Origin: JACMLD01 sp044223995
GTDB taxonomy: Bacteria; Bacteroidota; Bacteroidia; Chitinophagales; Chitinophagaceae
Length of the DNA stretch: 64,000 nucleotides
Direction: 5' to 3'
Assembly (NCBI GenBank): GCA_044223995.1
Contig: JBGALE010000002.1
Location: forward strand, 1 to 64,000
A model generated the notes under the pieces. That model saw only the letters and a program-made list of their open reading frames with translations, was not told the DNA's origin and did not search any database. Numbering within the stretch: the first letter of the stretch is position 1; each line of letters starts with the position of its first letter. A program made the position numbers and the translations under genes. This document shows positions 10,751 to 19,862 of the stretch, in pieces.

Positions 10751-10808
10751 CTGATAAAAAAATATTTTTACCGGTATCTATAAAGCCACCACGTATACCG
10801 CGGTCACT

Positions 10809-11822
10809 TTATTTGCTGATCAGCTTGGCAAAATAATGAACGGTGCGCACCAGTTGGCTCACATAGCTCATTTCGTTGTCGTACCAGCTAACAGTCCTTA
10901 CAATTTGTGTATCGCCTACTGTCTGCACTTTTGTTTGTGTGGCGTCAAACAATGAACCGTAGGTAATACCAATTACATCACTGCTTACAATTTCATCGGT
11001 GGTATAGCCAAAGCTTTCATTGCTGGCTGCCTTCATGGCGGCGTTTATTTCTTCTGTTGTTGTTTTTTTGGCCAGGATTACGGTCACTTCCGTAAGAGAA
11101 CCTGTTAAAGTAGGCACACGTTGTGCACTGCCATCCAGTTTACCTTTTAATTTCGGCAATACGAGGCCGATGGCTTTTGCAGCGCCTGTACTATTGGGAA
11201 CGATGTTTTGTGCAGCAGCACGGGCGCGGCGCAGGTCACCTTTGGGGTGTGGTGCGTCCTGTGTGTTTTGGTCGTTTGTATATGCGTGCACGGTAGTCAT
11301 CAACCCGTTTACGATACCAAAGCTGTCGTCGAGTACTTTCGCCATTGGCGCGAGGCAGTTGGTAGTGCAGGATGCGCAACTGATGATGGTTTCGCTGCCG
11401 TCGAGTGTATCGTGGTTTACGTTGAAAACAATTGTTTTCAGGTCGCCGGTAGCAGGTGCAGAAATCACCACGCGTTTGGCACCGGCGGTGAGGTGTGCAG
11501 CGGCTTTGTCTTTATCGGTAAAGAAACCGGTACATTCCAGTACTACGTCTACGCCATGATCTTTCCAGGGAATTTCTGCCGGGTTTTTCTGTGCGTATAT
11601 TTTTACTTCGTCACCGTTTACTATGATTGTGTTTTCTCCAGCTTTTACATCTGCATCGAAGCGGCCCTGGGCGCTGTCGTATTTCAGCAGGTGTGCCAGT
11701 ACTTTTGGACTGGTCAGATCATTAATCGCCACCACATCAATGCCTTCCATTTTATAAATCTGGCGGTATACCAATCGCCCGATACGACCAAATCCGTTGA
11801 TAGCAACTTTTACTGTGCTCAT
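10809..11822 (-). CDS. gapA: type I glyceraldehyde-3-phosphate dehydrogenase
   Basis: A 337-residue GAPDH. The Rossmann start INGFGRIGRLVYR, catalytic Cys152 in SCASCTTNCLAP, and the C-terminal SWYDNEMSYVSQLV block are all present. It oxidises glyceraldehyde-3-phosphate to 1,3-bisphosphoglycerate with NAD+, feeding the downstream pgk product. Nothing is truncated. The 247 bp upstream, up to the tRNA gene, contain no other gene. Confidence 0.97.
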   Translation of the reverse strand: MSTVKVAINGFGRIGRLVYRQIYKMEGIDVVAINDLTSPKVLAHLLKYDSAQGRFDADVKAGENTIIVNGDEVKIYAQKNPAEIPWKDHGVDVVLECTGFFTDKDKAAAHLTAGAKRVVISAPATGDLKTIVFNVNHDTLDGSETIISCASCTTNCLAPMAKVLDDSFGIVNGLMTTVHAYTNDQNTQDAPHPKGDLRRARAAAQNIVPNSTGAAKAIGLVLPKLKGKLDGSAQRVPTLTGSLTEVTVILAKKTTTEEINAAMKAASNESFGYTTDEIVSSDVIGITYGSLFDATQTKVQTVGDTQIVRTVSWYDNEMSYVSQLVRTVHYFAKLISK

Positions 11823-12069
11823 TTTTCTACTTAGTTTAAATGTTAAAAATGCGTGGCGAAGTTACAATATTGAAATAAAATAGCTGTTACCATTTTAGGA
11901 ACCTGTGTAAAGGAGGTAAAATGTGTGTATAAGAAATGGAACGCCTGTTAGCAGGAGTGCGGCTTTCGGGCGGATTTGGTGTTTGTGGGTGAGGTTGGTG
12001 GAGGTAAAAGGCAAAAAACTTTTGGCGGAATTTGTGCTGCCCGCTATCTTTGCCGTCCCTTAAATAAAG

Positions 12070-12141
12070 GGCCCGTTCGTCTAAGGGTTAGGACACCACC
12101 CTTTCACGGTGGTGATACGAGTTCGAATCTCGTACGGGCTA
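12070..12141 (+). tRNA. tRNA-Glu (anticodon TTC)
   Basis: A 72-nt cloverleaf: acceptor GGCCCGT paired with ACGGGCT, anticodon stem CCACC/GGTGG with loop CTTTCAC (anticodon TTC), T-stem ACGAG/CTCGT with loop TTCGAAT, discriminator A. The 3' CCA is not encoded. Its 3' part from the T-loop onward (from 12127) is repeated at 19667 and 30038. Confidence 0.96.
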
Positions 12142-12290
12142 CATCCAGGTAAAAGTCTATGCATCTGCATAGACTTTTTTTATTGCCCATGATTACAATA
12201 TACGTCATCGAAAGTATTGCTGGTAAAATCCGCTACACCGGAATGGCCGCCGACGTACAACATCGGCTGAAGGAACACAATAGTGGCAAA
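12127..12290 (+). repeat. tRNA-Glu 3'-end/GIY-YIG cassette, copy A
   Basis: The reference copy of a cassette found three times in the window. It comprises the tRNA-Glu sequence from the T-loop (ATCTCGTACGGG...), a CATCCAGGTAAAAG spacer, a terminator hairpin, and the start of a GIY-YIG reading frame. Copies B (19667) and C (30038) start at the same T-loop nucleotide. Copy C matches almost throughout; copy B matches for about 75 bp. Confidence 0.85.
12151..12180 (+). terminator. terminator of tRNA-Glu
   Basis: AAAAGTCTATGCA pairs with TGCATAGACTTTT around a very short loop and is followed by a T-run, directly after the tRNA. It is part of the repeated cassette; copies B and C keep degenerate versions. 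Confidence 0.75.
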
Positions 12291-12383
12291 ACAGATTTAC
12301 AAAAGGGCGTTTGCCCTGGAAGATTATTTATTCCGGACAGCAATCGGATTGGACTGCAACAAGAACATGAGAAAAGTGTCTGA
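12189..12383 (+). pseudogene. GIY-YIG endonuclease remnant A
   Basis: The frame beginning ATG at 12189 gives YVIESIAGKIRYTG and then VQHRLKEHNSGKT, the first half of a small GIY-YIG nuclease of the kind often found next to tRNAs in Bacteroidota. After KGV the expected PW-K-I-I-Y segment continues in another frame, so a frameshift at about 12310 breaks the gene and it stops early. It has lost the C-terminal half of the domain and is probably inactive. A shorter copy is at 30100. Confidence 0.65.
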
Positions 12384-12470
12384 AGTCGGCTGCAGGAAGA
12401 AAAGGGCAATGTAATTGCCCTCTGTTTGATAACCCAATTGACTGTTGCTTATGTAAAAAGTTGAAATTTT

Positions 12471-14015
12471 TTATTTATCCCACCATATCTTAGTCAGCAA
12501 ATCATCCGGCCCCTGTCGTGTAATGGCTGCATTGTATGAATCTTTGTTCAATGTCTGTTCGGAAGTGGGATATAAAAGCCTCCTGAAAATTTTACCACCG
12601 GTTGCATTACCAGGGTAGTTGTTGGGAACAAGTGCAGGAAACCCGGTGCGCCTGTAATTGGCATACACTTCCTGCGCATCAGGAAAAATTCCTACCCAAA
12701 ACTGGTTATAAATCTGTTCCATTTGTTTATCAAAAGTACCAGCGGTATTAAGAGCATGAGCTATTGCGTAGTTATCAGCCCTGACCGGATCCACAGTTCC
12801 TGTTGTACCGCTGATCAGGTCCCATTGCAGCATGGCCGCCCTTATACCTTTATCATATAGTGAAGCTGCTGTTTCAGCAGTATACCAGCCTCTCAATGCG
12901 GCTTCTGCTAATAAGAAATCAGATTCTGCATTGGTAAATAATAGCAGCGGTGCCGCAACCCGTAATACAGTGGTTTGTTTTGGTTCAGAAAAGGTGACAA
13001 AATTAGCTGGCTTTACACCATTAATATCAGATGGCATTCCTTTTTGTATGGTTTCATCAGAGCTTGCAACGCCGCCTACATATACCACGGCCACCACTCC
13101 CAGCCTTGGATCATTATTGGCTTTAAGCGAATCAATGAACACTTGCTGGTACTTACCTCCTTCTGTATTATTTATCCCATCTGCCCATATATAATTATCG
13201 GTAAGCAATTGCCAGGCTATTGGGTTCTTATTGATGTCCTGGCCTGAGCCGACATAATTCATTTTGGCAATGTCTGTGTACGATGTAATGACACCACCTG
13301 TTATAGCTTTGCTTACCCAATTTTGCGCACCGGCAGGATCCACTTTTGTCAAACGCATGCCAAGGCGCAGCATTAATGAATAGGCGAATTTTTTCCACTG
13401 AGTCACATTTCCACTATAGATCAGGTCGGAAGCACCGAAAGTGGCTGTTTTTGAAGCATCGAGACTTTTGGCCCCTTCATCCAACTCTTTCAGCATGTCG
13501 GCATAAATATCTTTTTGCGCATCATAGGCAGGCTGAAAGATTGATTGATTATATCCCTGGCCGGCCTGCGAATAAGGAACATCGCCATATATATCGGTAA
13601 TGCGGCTGAAACAGAATACTCTCCATATACGGGCAATAGCATACATATTTACTTTAGCCGGATCATCTTTCACCGCTTTGATCACCTCCCCGATCTCGTT
13701 GATCTGGTTCGGATAAGCAAGGTTAAATGGAGCCATTGAGAGATCTACCCGCGCAGCTACATATTTGGAACCAAATCCTTCCACATCATTGTAGCTGGTG
13801 GTGTATTGCATAGTGCCCAGCAGTAACTTTCCGGTACTTGCACTGTTAGCAGCGCCATCGTACAATGCTTTACTGAAAATATATCCAGGTGTGGGCGCAG
13901 AAACTGCATTGGGGTTTGTATTGATTTCCTTAAAATCTTTATCACAGGATTGCATCAACATTACACAAATCAACACCCATATATTTGTGGCATATTTCTG
14001 GTTTGTCAATTTCAT
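12471..14015 (-). CDS. SusD/RagB-like outer-membrane lipoprotein
   Basis: A 514-residue SusD-family lipoprotein of the SusD-like_2 type. The signal peptide ends in a lipobox (LMQSC, Cys24). The family features NTNPNAVSAPTPGYIFSKAL near the start and the C-terminal RRLLYPTSEQTLN segment are visible. SusD proteins sit on the cell surface as lids over the partner SusC barrel and capture glycans or other large nutrients. It follows the SusC gene after an 18-nt gap. No glycoside hydrolase lies nearby, so the substrate cannot be named. Confidence 0.93.
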   Translation of the reverse strand: MKLTNQKYATNIWVLICVMLMQSCDKDFKEINTNPNAVSAPTPGYIFSKALYDGAANSASTGKLLLGTMQYTTSYNDVEGFGSKYVAARVDLSMAPFNLAYPNQINEIGEVIKAVKDDPAKVNMYAIARIWRVFCFSRITDIYGDVPYSQAGQGYNQSIFQPAYDAQKDIYADMLKELDEGAKSLDASKTATFGASDLIYSGNVTQWKKFAYSLMLRLGMRLTKVDPAGAQNWVSKAITGGVITSYTDIAKMNYVGSGQDINKNPIAWQLLTDNYIWADGINNTEGGKYQQVFIDSLKANNDPRLGVVAVVYVGGVASSDETIQKGMPSDINGVKPANFVTFSEPKQTTVLRVAAPLLLFTNAESDFLLAEAALRGWYTAETAASLYDKGIRAAMLQWDLISGTTGTVDPVRADNYAIAHALNTAGTFDKQMEQIYNQFWVGIFPDAQEVYANYRRTGFPALVPNNYPGNATGGKIFRRLLYPTSEQTLNKDSYNAAITRQGPDDLLTKIWWDK

Positions 14016-14033
14016 TGTAATAAGTTTTAATTT

Positions 14034-17000
14034 TTAAAATTTAAGCACCAGGTTCAGCCCATAAGAGCGTGTGCGTGGTAATCCAATAGATTCAATGCCC
14101 TGGGCGGCTCCATTAGTTAAACTTTGTTCAGGATCAAAATTGTCTGTGTTTTTATATATTGTCAGCAGGTTCCGGGCTACAAAAGCGATACTTGCGGATT
14201 GTACATTATTTTTTATAAATTTCATTTTTGCAATGGGTAATTTATAAGACAGGATTACCTGGCGCAGTTTTACGAAACTTGCATCATGTACAAACAACTC
14301 TGTATACCTGTTTAAACTATTGTAATAAGCCGCACGGAGGTTTGATACCGGTACCGTATAGCTGTAAGCGGCCCCGGTAGAAGTTACTCCTGATAAGGCA
14401 AGCCCGTTTTCCCTGCCTGGTAAAGTAGATTTGAGTAAGCCCAACCGGGTAGCATAGACTTCCATTACAGAAAAAATACTATTCCCGAATTTACCATCCA
14501 CTAAGACGTCCAGAGAAAAATTTTTATACCTGAACTCGTTACTAAAACCCATCGTATATGGAGGAACTCCATTACCCAATTCCTGGTTAACATCTGTTTG
14601 CATTGGCAAGTTGGCGCTGGTATTAAAAACTATATTACCCTTACTGTCTTTAAGTTTTCTAAAACCATAGATGGCTCCATAGGTATGCCCTACCATATTA
14701 TTAATAAAAGCATTGCCATTAGCTGAATTACCCAGGGAAAATGTGCTAATACCATCTGCCAGTTTTAATACTTCGCTTTTATTGTAAGCAAAATTATAAC
14801 TGGTTGTCCAACTGAAATTTTTATTCTTTAGCGGTGTGGCTGCGATTAATAATTCTACGCCCTTGTTGCTCAGCTCCCCGGAATTTAAAATGGCATTGGT
14901 ATAACCAGAAGTGCTTGAAATAGGTACACTAACAATATCGTTAGTTGATTTACGATCATAAAGTGCCATATCTATATTTAGCCGGCTATTAAACAACTGT
15001 ACATTAAACCCAACTTCTGATGTTGTAGAGGTGAATGGTTTAAGTTTTGCATTGGTGATAGAAGTTGAAGTGACATTTTGCAATGGTACGGAACTACTGC
15101 TTGCTACACTGCTATAGGTGAGGTTAATGGCATACGGATCAGGTCCGCCGCCGCCTACCTGTGCCCATGATGCTCTCAATCTCACGAGATTAAAAGCTTT
15201 GGGTAATTTAACTGCATCTGATAAAACAAAACTTGCTCCAAAGCTGGGATAGAAAATTTTATTATTATCCGGGCTCAGCGTGGAGAACCAATCCTGTCTT
15301 CCTGTTGCCGTTAAAAAAAGGAAGTTTCTGTAATCCAGGTCAACCGATCCAAATACAGAATTGGTTCTGACAAGATTGGATACAGGGGTAACAGAAGAAG
15401 TGGATAAGTTGGAAAAACTATAAAAATAAGGAGTGGTAAAAGTCTGACCAAACAGGTCAAGTTCTTCGTTTTTAAACCTGCGGCTGTTGGCTCCTGCAAG
15501 TACGGTAAACCCTATTGTTTTAGTCAATTGGGCTTTATATGTAGCGGTTACCATACTATTAGTTTCAGAAACGTCTGATTTTATACCGGAATATTGACCG
15601 CTGGGTATGTATTGGGTGCCGGTTGGTAAAATACTGGTAAAGTTGTAATTGTAAAAGTCTCTTGTAACGGTACCCTTGACTGTCAAGTTCTTCATTACAT
15701 CATAGGATACCGAAGCTTGCCCGATAAACCTGTTCTTTGCATCCGTTTGTTTGAATTTATTGACAATAAAATAACTGTTGGTAACTATTCCCGCGTCATT
15801 CCAAACGATTTCGTTTCCTTTTGAATCATACCCTGGCTTCAGCCAGCGGATATCTACTGTATTGGCAACTTCGTATGGTGTCCAGTTAGGATTACCTAAT
15901 GCATCTCCTGCAATGGGACGATTTTGCCCTGTTTCCAGGTTGTATTGTATCACAGATTCTATTCTTAACCGGCTGCTCAGTTTTGCACTGATATTCAGGT
16001 TAGCTGTCTTGCGGTTATATTCATTGCCTGGTAAAATACTTTTTGCATTAAGATCTGATAAGGACAGGCGATAGAGTATCGATTCATTTCCACCTGCGAA
16101 AGCTACCGTGTTGGTAAAAGTGGTCCCAGTCTGATAAAAATTTTTCAGGTTGTCTTTTTGCGCTGTGTAAGGATGATTTTTACCATCGGCTGCCATATAG
16201 CTGACAGAGCCGTCTATCTTTGCGCCAAAAGAGCGGCGGCCCGACCCCTGTGCCTGTTGCAATGTGGTAGGCATTACTCCACCATCGCCCTGGCCATATT
16301 CGTATTGATAATCCGGAAAGACGGAAACATTTTCCATGGTGAAAGTGGAATTATACTCCACCCCTACCCCTTTTTGCGCTCTACCCTTTTTTGTGGTGAT
16401 CAGGATAACACCATTGGCACCTCTTGAACCATACAGTGCGGCGGCTGTACCACCTTTCAATACGGTGATCGTTTCAATATCATCCGGGTTGATAGCGCCA
16501 ATACCATCTCCGCGGTCAGTAGCATCTGTAAGACCGAGGCCATTGGGTTTCGAACTTCCCCCTGGCACACTGTTATCAATCGGCATGCCATTGATCACAT
16601 ACAAAGGTTGGCTATTGCCGGTAAGAGACCCATTGCCCCTGATGATTACACGGCTGGAGCCCCCTGGTCCTGTAGATAAACCGGTTGCATTCACCCCTGC
16701 AATCTTACCAGTTAATGCGTTGGCAACATTGTTTTCTCTTGCCTGTGTAAATTCGTCTCCTTTTATTTCTGTTACAGAATAAGTAAGTGATTTGTTAGTT
16801 TTTTTAATGCCCAATGCCGTTACTACTACGGCATCAAGCTCTTTGCTGGACTCATCTAATTGTATCGACAATTCCTGCAGGTAATTTGAGACTGTCACTT
16901 CTTTAGAAGCATACCCAACCGATGAAATAATAAGAACGATTGTTTTCCCTTTATATTCATCGGAAAGAATTAATTTGAAATTCCCTGTTCCGTCTGAAGT

Positions 17001-17501
17001 CGTTGCAACGGCCGGGTTTCCTTTTACAGAGATGGTAGCACCGGGCAAAGCTGATCCGTCTTTTGAAGAAGTGACCTTACCCGAAACAGGTAAAGCGAAA
17101 GCCCGGGCGAGTACAACTTCGCCATTTAATGAAGTTGTTTCGAATAATGAAAACTGATTGCTCCCTGTTTTTTTATAACTAATCTGGGAATTGGCTAACA
17201 ATAATTTTATCGTTGTTTCTGCATCATACGTTCTGGTATCGCTAATAATTGAGCCCGAAACGGTTTTCCCATCCAACAGCCCCTCCCTGTAAGCAATTTT
17301 AACTTTATAAATTTTTTTTACTTCATTGATGGCTTCTTTCAAAGAAATAAAAACGGTTGCATCCCGCTCAGGGGGAGAATCACGCACCTGATTTTTGTTA
17401 TTTATATTGACAATCGCCTGACCCTGGCCTGAAATGAATACATTCAGCCAAAGCACCGCAAATAAAAGGGCTGGCAAAACTTGTCGGTTAATTTTTCTCA
17501 T
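14034..17501 (-). CDS. SusC/RagA TonB-dependent transporter with STN domain
   Basis: A 1,155-residue outer-membrane TonB-dependent transporter. Signal peptide (about 1-27), STN signalling domain (about 50-125), carboxypeptidase-regulatory-like domain (about 138-210, ending SSVGYASKEV), plug (about 225-375) with TALGIKK and the VLKGGTAAALYGSRGANGV region, then the 22-strand barrel ending LVLKF. The STN domain is the part that contacts FecR-type anti-sigma factors, and FecR and ECF sigma genes lie directly upstream. The transporter is therefore likely both importer and sensor. It is complete, with no frameshift. Confidence 0.96.
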   Translation of the reverse strand: MRKINRQVLPALLFAVLWLNVFISGQGQAIVNINNKNQVRDSPPERDATVFISLKEAINEVKKIYKVKIAYREGLLDGKTVSGSIISDTRTYDAETTIKLLLANSQISYKKTGSNQFSLFETTSLNGEVVLARAFALPVSGKVTSSKDGSALPGATISVKGNPAVATTSDGTGNFKLILSDEYKGKTIVLIISSVGYASKEVTVSNYLQELSIQLDESSKELDAVVVTALGIKKTNKSLTYSVTEIKGDEFTQARENNVANALTGKIAGVNATGLSTGPGGSSRVIIRGNGSLTGNSQPLYVINGMPIDNSVPGGSSKPNGLGLTDATDRGDGIGAINPDDIETITVLKGGTAAALYGSRGANGVILITTKKGRAQKGVGVEYNSTFTMENVSVFPDYQYEYGQGDGGVMPTTLQQAQGSGRRSFGAKIDGSVSYMAADGKNHPYTAQKDNLKNFYQTGTTFTNTVAFAGGNESILYRLSLSDLNAKSILPGNEYNRKTANLNISAKLSSRLRIESVIQYNLETGQNRPIAGDALGNPNWTPYEVANTVDIRWLKPGYDSKGNEIVWNDAGIVTNSYFIVNKFKQTDAKNRFIGQASVSYDVMKNLTVKGTVTRDFYNYNFTSILPTGTQYIPSGQYSGIKSDVSETNSMVTATYKAQLTKTIGFTVLAGANSRRFKNEELDLFGQTFTTPYFYSFSNLSTSSVTPVSNLVRTNSVFGSVDLDYRNFLFLTATGRQDWFSTLSPDNNKIFYPSFGASFVLSDAVKLPKAFNLVRLRASWAQVGGGGPDPYAINLTYSSVASSSSVPLQNVTSTSITNAKLKPFTSTTSEVGFNVQLFNSRLNIDMALYDRKSTNDIVSVPISSTSGYTNAILNSGELSNKGVELLIAATPLKNKNFSWTTSYNFAYNKSEVLKLADGISTFSLGNSANGNAFINNMVGHTYGAIYGFRKLKDSKGNIVFNTSANLPMQTDVNQELGNGVPPYTMGFSNEFRYKNFSLDVLVDGKFGNSIFSVMEVYATRLGLLKSTLPGRENGLALSGVTSTGAAYSYTVPVSNLRAAYYNSLNRYTELFVHDASFVKLRQVILSYKLPIAKMKFIKNNVQSASIAFVARNLLTIYKNTDNFDPEQSLTNGAAQGIESIGLPRTRSYGLNLVLKF

Positions 17502-17533
17502 ATAGCATTGCAGTTATTTGTTCTTAAGCAGTT

Positions 17534-18577
17534 TTATTTTGAGATCGAGATATGTTTGTTTGCCGACTGTTCTATTTTAATATTTAACGTAGTAGTTACC
17601 ACATCAAGCAAGTCTGCAACATTATTTACTGAAATATCCCCTTCAATTTTTAAGTCCAGCAGAGTTCTGTCTTCAATATTTACTGTATAGCCAAACCTGT
17701 CTTCGAGTGTTTCAATAATATCTTTTAAAGAAGCATCTGTAAATGAAATATTGTCGGTGGTCCATGACACCACCTGTGCAGGTTTAGTCAGCTTCTTAGT
17801 GTCAACTAATTTTTTTCCCGCATATTCGACATAGTCACCGGGTGCTAATACCAAAGGTTTACTGTTGTTGTTTTTTTCAATATCGGCAATGCTAATTTTC
17901 CCTGCTATTAAAGCCACATTTGTTTTACCGTTCCTGTTCTTTACATTGAATGTTGTTCCCAGTACTTCGATATTTACATCTTCGCAATGCACAACAAATC
18001 TATCCGAGGTGCTTATATGAAGGGTGTCTTTATTTAGATGCCGAACGTTGAAATACCCTTCTCCTTTTATCCATACTTCTCTTGGTGCTTTACTATCCCA
18101 GTTATTTTTATAGCTGAGTGCAGAATTCCCATTTAATGTAACTATAGAATTATCAGGAAGGGTGATCGTTTTGATCTGGCCTGACACTGTTGCAATAGTT
18201 CTAACTTCATTATCACTTTTCCTGTTTAGCAGAAATATTAAACCGGTTACAATAACAAGTATCGCAGCGGCAGCCACTTTTAGAAATACCGGTAACCTGA
18301 AAATACGCTTTGAGCTCTTGCCTGTATGCTCAAGCGATTGCTTAATACGTTGCCAGACAGGTTCTTTATTTTCTACATTATCAAAAAAATCCTGTCCCCG
18401 GTAATATTTTACCATAGCAGCAGCCTGGTCGGCTATTTCTATTTTGTGAGGGTGCAGTTCAAAAAATGACGCCCAGAATAAGTTATCGCTTTCATCAGGA
18501 GCTATCACCCATTTGATGAATAAATCGTCTTCCAAGAAGTCCTGTATCTGAAACTCAGCGTAGTTGGGGGTATTCAT
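17534..18577 (-). CDS. FecR-type anti-sigma factor
   Basis: A 347-residue FecR-family protein. A cytoplasmic N-terminal part (1-100), one transmembrane helix (about 106-124), a periplasmic FecR domain (about 130-250, with IKGEGYFNV), and a C-terminal DUF4974 domain (about 275-345) with ISFTDASLKDIIETLE. In this signalling type the periplasmic part receives the STN domain of the SusC protein and the cytoplasmic part holds the ECF sigma factor. The start codon lies 2 nt after a perfect 8-bp hairpin. Confidence 0.93.
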   Translation of the reverse strand: MNTPNYAEFQIQDFLEDDLFIKWVIAPDESDNLFWASFFELHPHKIEIADQAAAMVKYYRGQDFFDNVENKEPVWQRIKQSLEHTGKSSKRIFRLPVFLKVAAAAILVIVTGLIFLLNRKSDNEVRTIATVSGQIKTITLPDNSIVTLNGNSALSYKNNWDSKAPREVWIKGEGYFNVRHLNKDTLHISTSDRFVVHCEDVNIEVLGTTFNVKNRNGKTNVALIAGKISIADIEKNNNSKPLVLAPGDYVEYAGKKLVDTKKLTKPAQVVSWTTDNISFTDASLKDIIETLEDRFGYTVNIEDRTLLDLKIEGDISVNNVADLLDVVTTTLNIKIEQSANKHISISK

Positions 18578-18579
18578 TA

Positions 18580-18600
18580 AATAGGTATTTTTTACCTATT
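18580..18600 (-). promoter_or_regulatory. hairpin at the fecR translation start
   Basis: AATAGGTA (18580-18587) and TACCTATT (18593-18600) form a perfect 8-bp stem with a 5-nt loop. On the mRNA it ends 2 nt before the fecR ATG (18577). It lies between the sigma factor stop and fecR and could reduce anti-sigma translation or act as a weak attenuator. Confidence 0.5.
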
Positions 18601-18619
18601 ATACCCGGGGATGTGAAAA

Positions 18620-19228
18620 TTATCCCTTCGCTTCAAAAAAAGATTTTTGGAAAAAATTCAGGCTTATCAAAACGGCAAGTGCAGAAGGGCTAAGTGTATG
18701 TTGTAATTTGGTCAGTGCCTTATATAACAGCTTATAAGCAGAATTGATGCTCAGAGACATTACATCAGCAATCTCTTCGTAAGATAGTCCCTCGTAAAAC
18801 CGAAGGTATATTATTTCCTGCTGCCGTGGTGGTAATGTATCAATAAAAGCCCTCAGTTTTGCCTGCAGGTCACGGTCTTCGATCTGCTTTATTGTTTCAA
18901 CGCTATACGATATTGAAAAAGACCATGGGTACTCCTTGCCATCAATATCAGTAAATTTTTCCTCCCGTTTCATTTTACGCAACAATATATTGCGCATTGA
19001 TTTAAGCAAATAGTTTTTAACAGATGCCGGCTGGCTCAACCTTTCCCTGGTTGTCCATAGCCTTACGAAAAGATCATGAACGGCATCCTCTATCAATTCT
19101 TTATCCCTGGTAAACTTGTATCCGTAATTATTAAGCAGGCTAAAATAGCCGTCGTAAAGTCGTGAATAAGCATCCCAGTCATCCTGAATAAAGGAACGCC
19201 ATAATATTATATCATCTTCGGTGCTCAT
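18620..19228 (-). CDS. ECF RNA polymerase sigma factor, Bacteroidota type
   Basis: A 202-residue sigma-70 family ECF factor. Region 2 (about 20-95) contains DAVHDLFVRLWTTRERL, and region 4 (about 135-185) contains LPPRQQEIIYLRFYEGLSYEEIADVMSLS with its helix-turn-helix. It should drive the SusCD locus when released by FecR. It is the first gene of the sigma-FecR-SusC-SusD row, with 42 nt to fecR. A TATCTTTA box about 40 bp upstream on the minus strand (19265-19272) could be its promoter. Confidence 0.94.
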   Translation of the reverse strand: MSTEDDIILWRSFIQDDWDAYSRLYDGYFSLLNNYGYKFTRDKELIEDAVHDLFVRLWTTRERLSQPASVKNYLLKSMRNILLRKMKREEKFTDIDGKEYPWSFSISYSVETIKQIEDRDLQAKLRAFIDTLPPRQQEIIYLRFYEGLSYEEIADVMSLSINSAYKLLYKALTKLQHTLSPSALAVLISLNFFQKSFFEAKG

Positions 19229-19666
19229 TACAGAAAATGTACCCGTTTAGGTCAGTGTTTGAAATAAAGATAGCTATTCAGTTTGTTTTTTTACAAACAA
19301 AACTTAGCTCATCATCTTCCTTGATTTTGGGCACTCCCTTTTTTGTATAATCATCCTAACCTGGCTTTTATAATTTAGAAGCCAATTTTTTGACCAAATA
19401 AATTCAGCTTTATACCGGAATTTATACTTTTGATTCAACACATTTATAAGGCTGTCTTTATCTTACCTTCTTTTATTTTATCCTTTATATTTCACAGTAA
19501 ACAAGTATCATAGAAATTGATTTGGTTTGATACGTTTGCACCTGGTAACGATTCGAAGAGAGTTTGCAATTCCGGAGGTTGTTGTGGTGCCGTTCGGTTA
19601 CGCAGAGTGCCGATGAGTCATGAGCAACTGATAATATGCTCCTACCCGGCTTCTTGCAGGCAGGAT

Positions 19667-19740
19667 ATCTCGTACGGGTTACATCCAGGTAAAGGTCTAT
19701 GCAGGTGCGTAAACTTTTTTTATTATGATAATAATATATG
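19667..19740 (+). repeat. tRNA-Glu 3'-end cassette, copy B
   Basis: Begins at the same T-loop nucleotide as copy A: ATCTCGTACGGGTTACATCC, then AGGTAAAGGTCTATGCA, a decayed hairpin, a T-run and ATGATAATAATATA in place of the GIY-YIG start. It has no D or anticodon arm, so it is not a functional tRNA. It separates the SusCD locus from the metal-efflux operon. The remainder of 19229-19862 holds the sigma-gene upstream region and nothing else I can recognise. Confidence 0.8.
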
Positions 19741-19862
19741 GGGAACCGATAAATTGCCGGCTGATACCAATGAAGTGTTGTATCATGGTTGATAAGAGCA
19801 TGATGGTATTGTAAACAAGAACCCTATACAAAACCTTTCCTCATTCACGGCTCTGCCTGTAT

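Noticed and set aside
11020..11834. Long open frames opposite gapA
   Set aside because: They are antisense shadows of a highly conserved gene; composition follows the gapA codons and no domain is visible.
19667..19740. Copies B and C as additional tRNA-Glu genes
   Set aside because: Both lack the 5' acceptor strand, D-arm and anticodon arm; only the 3' part from the T-loop is present.
19517..19792. 91-residue open frame over cassette copy B
   Set aside because: It crosses the decayed tRNA/GIY-YIG repeat and shows no protein-like pattern.
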